Below, piece after piece: positions 56,872-64,000 of a stretch of DNA of 64,000 nucleotides (positions within the stretch are counted from its first letter, which is position 1; each line of letters starts with the position of its first letter). The translations under genes were made by a program, and so were the position numbers. Source of the stretch: Liquidambar formosana (Eukaryota; Streptophyta; Magnoliopsida; Saxifragales; Altingiaceae); contig CM077832.1 in the NCBI GenBank assembly GCA_039720395.1, positions 23,957,607-24,021,606 of the forward strand, given 5' to 3'. The notes below the pieces were generated by a model. The model saw only the letters and a program-made list of their open reading frames with translations, made no database searches and had not been told where the DNA came from.

Positions 56872-59800
56872 TGTGAGCGCCGCGTCCTAAACCACGACGG
56901 CTCGGGAGTACGCCACTAATCACGGATGATTAGGGCGGAGAGGGAGTCACCACTCGGTTTGGCCCCGGGAACCGATTGACCCCTAGCAAGAGGCCCAGTC
57001 GTCATTACCCAAAGAATTAAGGTTCGGAGTTAAGGTACGTTGTCGGGAAGGTGTTAAGCACCCGACAACGCCCGGCTGCATCCGGTCTCCACACACATTT
57101 TGTTGGCTTTAATTAACGGGAAATATCAATTGGGTTCAACCCCTATTCATGCGACAGATATATCAAACAACAATAGCACACAGGATGACATTATATAAAT
57201 AAAAAAAATACAAATAAATAACTAAACAGAAGATAAAAATTGGTACACAGAATAAGTAGCGGCTATGAAAGAAGAAAAGGGGAAGGATTTATCACTGCCT
57301 GCAAAAATGGGTTAGCACAGCATCTTAAATATGCGTACGCACAAACATAAGGCGCATACGCACCTTTAATATGCACGTACGCACAAATAGTGGCAGATTC
57401 GAGGAAACAGGCAGAATGTATTCAAATCTTTTATGCTACTTATGCAATGCTATAAAAAGATGCAACGTGCAGATTCCTATTTTACACAGAAATGCCCTAT
57501 CATTTATCATTCCATTCTAAACTTAAACATGGATTTATGCACTTGAAACATTATGCCGATTAACATGTGAGGACATATTTAAAGGATATTTAAACATGCT
57601 AAAGCATAACACAAAGCATAGATCCATTCATGAAATATTTAATTGAAAACACTCGACTGTTAGGATTATGCCCTAGAGCCAATCATGGAGATGATTGTTT
57701 AGGGATTAGGAACAATCAATTGATTTCATTTATATATGTCACATTTATTATTGATTTAATAAAAGGGCTTATTCTGTTATGTTTATATGCATCATTTATA
57801 TTTACATAATATGTCCATGGAGTTAGAGTTGAGAATATGAAATTACAAAGGGTTGTAATTTTGAGACTGTAAATATATCTCTGTACTAAACTCCTAAATC
57901 ATTCCTAGTTGAAGGTTCACTATGATGGACAGTAATGAACCATAGGACTAGCACTTGTTAGGTTGACTCTATAGGAGGATAGCTAGTCTCAAGCTATTTG
58001 TGTGGAGACACTACAACCAACAAGTGGGTGCCTATTATCAGAATAGGTACACTGAATGTGACCAAAGATATGAGATAAACTGAATGGAGTTTTAACCTGC
58101 CTGTCAATCAGTTTCTCATTGTTATAGTGGTACAAGTAATCCTTAGACCTGAGACACCATGGTTGTCTTATACATGTAGCTTTAGAAGTTTGATAACACT
58201 AAGTGCAGATCCTATTCAGGGGTCTGTAAGGGTGTTCATTGGCCCTACTGCTATGTGTGTGAAGGCATGTGAGTGATCAACAAGGAATCCATCACTCTCA
58301 GGAAAAAGAGAGTGAATGTCTCATACAGCATTCATTGAATATAACTCATTAAATCTATGGGCCCATGGTAGAATGAATATGGAAAGGAGTTTCCATAAGT
58401 TCATCATTGAGTTGATATTAATGAATGAGTATAAAGTAATTGAACTAGGGACTTGACAGACTTCCATGTCCTATTAGTTCAATTGGAGACATTGTGTTGA
58501 TGGAAGGATGGAATTGTAACCTGTAAACTATAACAGAAGGGTTCTTTGTAAATGACTATTCACCTCATTAAGGACCACACCATGAGCCATATGCTAGGTG
58601 TTACTCATGGTTAGTAAAAGCCCTAATTGATATAAATGAGTTATAATCAATTAGGGAATTGAAAGGAGTTTCAATTAGACCCTTAATGGAAAGTGTTCCA
58701 TTGTGCACAAATTGTGCTGTTCCTACTACTTGATGATGTGAACCCAATGGGTCACACACTGATCATGCTAAGAGAGCTTGATTGTCTATGAGAGAAAGGG
58801 TATAAGTGATTAAAGAAAAGTTCTTTAAGGGGCTAATTTGTATTTGATGCAAACTAGTGGGCTAATTGTGTAATTAAGAGTAATTACACAAATTAGATTA
58901 GGGTTTGGAATCCCCCCCTTGGCCGGCCCTAGTTGGAGGCTATTTAAAGCCCTTTATGATGTGATGACATCATCACTTGAAGCACTCTTGGAGGCTCCCA
59001 AGTGCTGGCCGAAATTTTCACAGCCCTCCCTCTCTCTCTCTCCCTCTTCTCCACCTCTAGCAACCCTAAGGAAGAAGAAGGAAAGGACAACTTGCTCAAG
59101 CTAGGTGTGGATACTGTTGGAGGCAGTGCACTTGGACTGCTCAATCAGAAGACAAAGCTTGGAGCATAAAGGAGAAGACTTGAATCAACTGTAAGTAATT
59201 CTACCCTCTTCTAGTTAGGGTTTTTTGTTTTGTATTAAGCATAATTAAGATTCATGGGTTTGGGAATCGTAGGAAAAATTTTAAATTCCGCCTTTGTATT
59301 TTTCCTCTCTAGTTTGATTCCCAACATCGACTAAATCTGAAATCATGGCATTTAATGAAACTATGTATATGCTTGGGAATATGCTTAAGAAAATAATTAA
59401 TGGTTATTCTAATATTGAGGAAATGAATGTAAAAGAAAATGTTACCCTCAGGTTTGGGTGAATCCTAATGAATATGCTAACAAGTTCTCTTCTCTAAGCC
59501 TCCACAATCGCAACCGCCGCCACCAAATTTGGGTTAATCTCTAGGGTTTATGCGGGTTTTCGGGTAGTGGTGGCCAAGATCCCCTCATTCAATGCGGAAG
59601 TGGTCCTTTTATAAGCGAAGGATTAGGGTTTCGGGGTATGAGGCTAGGGTTTTTTCTCGTTCCCAGGCGTCACAGGCTAGATGTGAAGTAGGCTCCATCC
59701 ATATAAGGCAACAGGGGAAATAGGGGGAAAATTCGAATTCTGGAAGATTAACATGCGTACGCAAAAATGAAAGGTGCGTACGCACAAATTAAAGGTACGT

Positions 59801-59987
59801 ACGCATATTGAGATGCCGCGTACGCACAAAGGAATGGGCTAGGCTTCTTTGGGCCAGGCTGCGACTGCGATCACATTAGCTCTCTGGGGATTACTTGTCA
59901 GTCAGTTCAAGTTGGGCCACCCTTCATCACCGGGCTTAAAAAGGGCGGGCTTGGAATATTTGGGCGGCACAAAACGGGGTGTTAACA
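56872..59987 (-). repeat. 5' LTR of the Gypsy element, enlarged by a nested solo LTR
   Basis: Colinear with 39913-41353 apart from the insertion at 57658-59326. Without it the length is 1442 bp, one base from the partner. Motif clusters at 57330-57390 and 59752-59825 match those of the other LTR. Confidence 0.92.
57653..59331 (+). mobile_element. Solo LTR inserted in the Gypsy 5' LTR
   Basis: LTR 57658-59326 (1669 bp), TGTTAGGATTATGCCC to GATTCCCAACA, with TCGAC duplicated on both sides (57653-57657 and 59327-59331). + strand TATA-like CTATTTAAAGCC at 58938-58949. No PBS, PPT or coding part. The end sequence suggests a Copia family; no other copy is in the window. Confidence 0.9.
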
Positions 59988-60660
59988 GCCGTCTGTGGGA
60001 ATCGAGCAAAAGGCCGTCGTTGATGCTCGAGCTCTTCTTCTATAAATGGCGGGTGAACCAAATCCGGAGCAACCAATACTAGAGTGGGGTCATCCATGGT
60101 GCGGACACCATCATTCCTCCACCACCGCAAGGCCCACCTTTGGCGAACATCATCTACGTCGATGAGACCAGTAAACCTACTACAAACCAGGCACAGTCGA
60201 CTGATGTCCAAGCTATTTATGAGTGGGCGGTCATGTCGATCCAGGAGGCTAGAGGTGGTTACTGCCTTGGTGACCATGCTCTAGGAGTAACTTGTGGCGG
60301 TGCAACGCGATAAGATTGGCCTAGAGCAAAAGTATTTTAACCTAAAGGAACTCCACTTCCACGTGGCACACCCATGTCACAACGCTTTTGGAACTGACGA
60401 CAACAGTAGCCGAAGGAGGCCACGAGGAAAGGATTTATTGTCGACTTAATAGTAACAAGCGACATCATTTTAAAAGACTTGCAGAACGAGGAAGAAAGTT
60501 AGATGTGAGACTTCCGAATGTGGAAACCTCACAACAGAGGACCTCACTAAAAGATCTAAGAAGAGATAAAATATTTCAAGGGAACCAATCTTCACACTCC
60601 TGGAAAATTGCAAGTGGGTTGCGACTTGGGTATTCTCATTCCTTTCTAAGCTTAACTTAA
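59988..60660 (+). pseudogene. PBS-adjacent leader and gag start of the older Retand-like element
   Basis: Begins GCCGTCTGTGGGAATCGAG, which is the sequence usually found right after the PBS of plant Tat/Retand elements (TTGGCGCCGTCTGTGGGAA). ATG at 60045 (MAGEPNPEQPILEWG) would be the gag start; later frames are broken and not clearly gag. Its LTR side is at 38650-39902. Confidence 0.55.
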
Positions 60661-61660
60661 TTTTATAGATTAATATAAGCGTTGCATGAACTACACAAGA
60701 ACAATCACTATTGCCATTCATTCTATTTAATGCCAATTAATAACTTTATCTAAAGTGTGATTACTCCGACTTGAGCCAAAAGATTAGGCTCAAGCAAAGA
60801 AACTTGAATCGTGGAATGAGCACTATGAACCCATCTCTATACGGAATGACGACCCTCTTTATATGTCTTAACACAGAGACGAATATGTGTAACTAGCTGA
60901 GCAATCTTCCCCAAAGATTGCTATTAACCACGTAAAAAAATCTTCATTGGATGATTCCTGGAAAACTATTGTATAGACTCGAAATGAAATAATTTCTTGT
61001 TTACGCCAACCTATTCATACACTAGCGCATTCGCGCATGGGCCGCAAGCATAATAAAAATAGAAGCACATGCATCAGCTTAAGTTTACAATTCTCGGTAC
61101 GCTTTAAATTAAGTTCTTACACCGACAGAATAAAAAAAAAGCAAAATAAAAAGACCAAACAAACAAACTATGACATTGAGACCATCTCGGATTTTTGGAT
61201 TCGTTAATCTCAGTGTGAAAGGTACCATCCCTTGCATGTAGTTTGTCACCTTAGGTATGCACATAGAATTCGGTTTTATACCTCATTTCTATTCCAAATT
61301 TTGATACAGTAAAATCATATGGTCGGGAGAGCTATCGTCCAAGTGTTATTTCACTTTGGAAGCACTCATTATTTTCAAACTTATTATTTCATTTTGACCA
61401 AGCGCATACATATATACGTGCGTATATTCACTACTTATACATGGCCCACCTCAGTGCGTGGCCAAATTATCTACACCAAGCTTATAGCAAACCTCCAGAT
61501 GGTTCCCTTCAATTTGAACTATACGCACATGCGTGTGTTACTTAAGCTACACACACACATATATTGTTTAGAATTACATTTCAGTGACGAACTAGACTGG
61601 TACATGCGTTTATATATTGACTTTAGCACTCCCCATAGTTTGATCATGCATTGACATTTG
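60661..61660. other. Unassigned stretch
   Basis: Possibly decayed interior of the Retand-like element. No family recognised. Confidence 0.35.
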
Positions 61661-61669
61661 GATTAAAAT

Positions 61670-61696
61670 TAAAAAAAAAAAGAAAGAAGAAAGAAG

Positions 61697-61727
<31 letters not shown>

Positions 61728-61728
61728 T
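61670..61728. repeat. A run and GAA microsatellite
   Basis: About ten A, then roughly eleven GAA trinucleotides ending at about 61725. Confidence 0.9.
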
Positions 61729-61802
61729 GATAAAAAAAGATGCCCCTGCATGCATACTCACTTAGAGGATTTTGTAGATCGGATGGGAAAATTCATTATC
61801 AA

Positions 61803-62028
61803 TGTTACGGTGTACTGTAGCACATACTATTCATGCCCGTATTGTACAGCCTTGCCTTAGCATATTCTCAGCATATTCTTGGAATATGCTGGTATTATTC
61901 TCTGGAATATTTTAGTATTATTCCCCATTGTATACATATATATAGCCCTCTTGTACATGTATAATACACACTGAATACAAGGGTTTTACCCACTTTTCCC
62001 TTATCTTTTTATGTGTTCCATTCTAATA
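61803..62028 (+). repeat. 5' LTR of a short-LTR Copia element
   Basis: 226 bp from TGTTACGGTGTACTG to TTCTAATA, directly before a PBS. TATA-like TATATATAGCCC at 61938-61949. Its partner is beyond the window. The start is inferred from the terminal TG and could be at 61811. Confidence 0.6.
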
Positions 62029-62040
62029 TGGTATTAGAGC
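62029..62040 (+). other. Primer binding site of the + strand Copia element
   Basis: TGGTATTAGAGC, one mismatch from the Met-tRNA complement. Confidence 0.8.
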
Positions 62041-62703
62041 TAAGTTCTACCTTCCATAGTCGTTGATCACCGCCCACTATCACCGTCCTCCATCTCCGGC
62101 GAAGACCACCTTCACCCCACCTCTGTCCATCAAAGTTCAAAGCCTTCCGCACGCCACCACCGCTTCAACCAAATTTAAATCGCTTCGCCTCCTCCCGAAC
62201 CGTAGAACGCCATCAACAGAATTGCCAGAAACCACCGCACGTGCCCTCACGCCCCACCTAAAGAACTGCTCGTGAGATCTACTCTCACATGTCTTCCACA
62301 CGCGTTCTCACGCGCCAAATGACTCAGCCCCAACCACATTAGCTAGACGTCAGCGTCGCGTTATTTGCTACGCCAGCGCCACGTCACTGCCACATCATTG
62401 CAACGTCATCATAGCCTTGCCACGTCAGCATATTCTGCCACGTTAGCATCCTGACAGAACTGGTTCATAAGTGAACCAGCTCTAGCCAAACAGCTTCCAG
62501 CCAAATAGGTTCTAGTCAATTCTAATCCAATTTTCCGAGAAATGGTTCACTAGTGCACCCATTTGCTGATTTTTGTTATTTTGGGCTATTCCGAGCTATT
62601 TTTGACATCACAACTGGCCATTCCTAGGTGTTTTCAACCTCCTAAGTTCATTTTTGACCTCCTTTTTGTTTAATTCTGCTCTGAGTGTGTAGTTATCTAC
62701 ATT
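62041..62703 (+). other. Untranslated leader of the + strand Copia element
   Basis: C-rich at first, with CCACGTCA-type repeats at 62377-62450 (GCCACGTCACTGCCACATCA and so on). No coding sequence recognised. Confidence 0.5.
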
Positions 62704-63729
62704 ATGAGTAACTTAGAGCTTGCTATCAATATTGCCCTAGTCCTAAATGGTCAGAACTATGTCCTTTGGGCACAAGCCATGTCTAGCTATCTTTGAGGTC
62801 ACAGACTCTGGTGCATTGTCACTGGCGATATCACTAAACCTAAGAAAGGGTTGGAAGAACTTGACGCTAAATTTCTGGATCGCCTTGAAGAGTGGGACAA
62901 TAAAAATCAGAAGATCATTTCTGCTTTTTGTAGTAATTCTATTCCATCAATTGGTATGCAATTTGGCCGTTTCGAAATTGCTAAAGTTGCTTGGGACTTC
63001 CTCACTGATCGCTACACCACTGTTGGTCTCTCTCATCAGTACCAACTCCTAGACCAACTCCACCGTATGTGTCAGGAGCTTGGAGAAGCCATCGATAGTT
63101 TCCACTCTCGAATGCAGGCTCTTTGGGATCAATTGGCAACCTCAGAACCTACTTGGAGTTGTTCTCAGGATGCAACCAAGTTCTTTAGTTACCGAAACCA
63201 GCAACGTCTGATCCATTTTTTGATTGCGTTGGATGATGTCTTCGAGCCTACTCGTGCGACACTACTTCATTGTACTCCACTACTGACCTAGAAAGTGCTA
63301 TTTCTGAGTTGGTTTCCTATAAGACTCGTTGCTGCCCTTGACCTCCTCCAACTATCGACTTTGCTCTTGTAGCTCCCTTCTTAGCACGCCCTCAGCATAC
63401 CAATACTGTTCTTGCTACTCCTCCTTCTAAGTGTACTTCTCAGCCTGGTTGCAAGTTTTGTCATGAACCTTATTATACTCTACTTCACTGCCCTACTCGA
63501 GTCTGTAAGCACTGTCACTAGCGCGGGCCAGGCCATTTCTTAAATGACTGTCCCCGCAATCCAAACCCACAACCTCGCAATGATTGTTCCAGAGGTAGTT
63601 TATCCAGGTGTTCTCGGTTTAAGCCTAACCATCGCTCCATTGCTGCTGCTGCTACTGAGGATCTTTCTCCACTTGCTTCTCCCACTTCTTCTCACTCTAA
63701 TGCCGATCCTACCACTCTTCTCAAATAGG
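62704..63729 (+). pseudogene. Copia gag (Ale/Retrofit-like)
   Basis: ATG at 62704 (MSNLELAINIALVLNGQNYV) followed by LWAQAM, the usual NY..W opening of the DUF4219/UBN2-type gag. An in-frame stop at 62794-62796, then GHRLWCIVTGDITKPKKGLE and LTDRYTTVGLSHQYQLLDQL and DSFHSRMQALWDQLA. Another stop at 63289-63291. 63454-63550 reads CKHCH, stop, GPGHFLNDCP, a CCHC knuckle broken by TAG at 63519-63521. It would package element RNA. The gag type and short LTR suggest the Ale/Retrofit or a related branch. Confidence 0.75.
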
Positions 63730-64000
63730 TCCTCTCTACTTCTGGTAATCCTTCTCCTACTGCTATCTCTGTCACACCAGGTACTTCCTTTTGGTATTTT
63801 GATTTCGCTTGCTGTAATCATATGACATCTGATAATTCTCTTTTCACTACTAAAGTTCTTACTTCTCATTTTCCTGCTATTTATATTGCTGATGGCTCCC
63901 ACATGCATGTTAATCATATTGGACAAGTCTCTAATTCAAAAGTGTCTCTTTTTTATACTTATTTCATTCCTCAACTTACTTTAAACTTTATTTATGTGGG
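63730..64000 (+). pseudogene. Start of Copia protease, cut by the window end
   Basis: FWYFDFACCNHMTSDNSLFT aligns with the Copia protease start, in which the catalytic triad is normally D-S-G. Here it is Asp-Phe-Ala (63800-63808), so the enzyme would be dead. Followed by IADGSHMHVNHIG, which matches the next conserved stretch. Confidence 0.78.

Larger units (their letters stand above)
39913..59987 (-). mobile_element. Tat/Ogre-type Gypsy retrotransposon with antisense gene block
   Basis: LTRs at 39913-41353 and 56872-59987 (the latter enlarged by an insertion) enclose a - strand gag-protease-RT-RNase H-aRNase H-integrase and, on the + strand between integrase and the 3' LTR, two intron-containing genes. 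Subtracting two nested solo LTRs leaves about 16.7 kb. Two RNase H domains, a PBS of the TGGC-ATCCAC-GGG type and an antisense extra gene are known traits of the Tat group (Ogre, Retand). Coding parts have several stops. No matching target duplication is seen at the outer ends (GCGCA left, GCCGT right). Confidence 0.9.

Noticed and set aside
58919..59104. Small + strand frame of 61 residues
   Set aside because: Lies entirely in the solo LTR around its leader; no family resemblance.
39913..59987. Segmental duplication of a 1.4-kb host sequence instead of LTRs
   Set aside because: TG/CA ends, adjoining PBS and PPT, TATA boxes and gag-pol between them show that they are LTRs.
61400..61560. ACGTGCGTAT- and ACGCACATGCGT-like sites as more copies of the Gypsy palindrome
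   Set aside because: They are outside the element, imperfect and in a CA/TA-rich stretch; probably chance.

Overview
This window looks like repeat-dense nuclear DNA of a flowering plant, probably a dicot; the species cannot be told from the sequence alone. Almost everything in it is transposable element, much of it nested. The one host gene I can support is a BolA-family gene on the + strand (BOLA4-like). It is seen as a 68-bp exon (12960-13027) and a terminal exon (32242-32395), separated by an intron of about 19.2 kb full of transposons. Its 5' exon is not recognisable here and may lie upstream of the window.

Layout. 1-660: LINE debris. 900-11221: a full-length Copia element of the SIRE/Maximus type on the - strand, with 1.5-kb LTRs, GGGAG target duplications, PBS, PPT, decayed gag-pol and an extra sense ORF between pol and the 3' LTR. 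11.7-12.6 kb: LINE and Copia tails. 13.0-32.2 kb (the BOLA intron): decayed Copia pieces with nested LINE, hAT and Mutator-type insertions, tRNA-derived SINEs, two copies of a small MITE, and a decayed hAT transposon with long inverted repeats plus short relatives. 33.1-37.4 kb: neighbouring nests of Stowaway, Harbinger, hAT and Mutator-like non-autonomous elements with readable target duplications. 38.6-39.9 kb and 60.0-60.7 kb: the two sides of an older Gypsy (Retand-like) element. 39913-59987: a large Tat/Ogre-type Gypsy element on the - strand inserted in it. 61.8-64.0 kb: the 5' end of another Copia element on the + strand, cut by the window end.

The most interesting part is the Gypsy element. 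Besides gag-pro-RT-RNaseH-aRNaseH-IN it carries, between pol and the 3' LTR and on the opposite strand, two intron-containing gene-like units: one with a plant mobile domain (PMD/MAIN-like) and one resembling DUF7745 proteins. A short palindrome, TGCGTACGCA and near variants, is scattered through the LTRs, upstream regions and introns of this antisense block, and I did not see it in gag-pol. The unrelated Copia element shows the same design: an extra ORF (putative plant transposon protein domain) and its own palindrome, AGACGTCT, in the LTRs and just upstream of that ORF. Two unrelated elements thus each have an extra protein plus a private motif array, which suggests a self-recognition or anti-silencing module by analogy with VANC/VANDAL elements; this function is inference.

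All element coding regions seen here are damaged. The Gypsy integrase has Lys where the catalytic Glu is expected, and the element is interrupted by two solo LTRs (49029-51815 and 57658-59326), each with perfect 5-bp target duplications.
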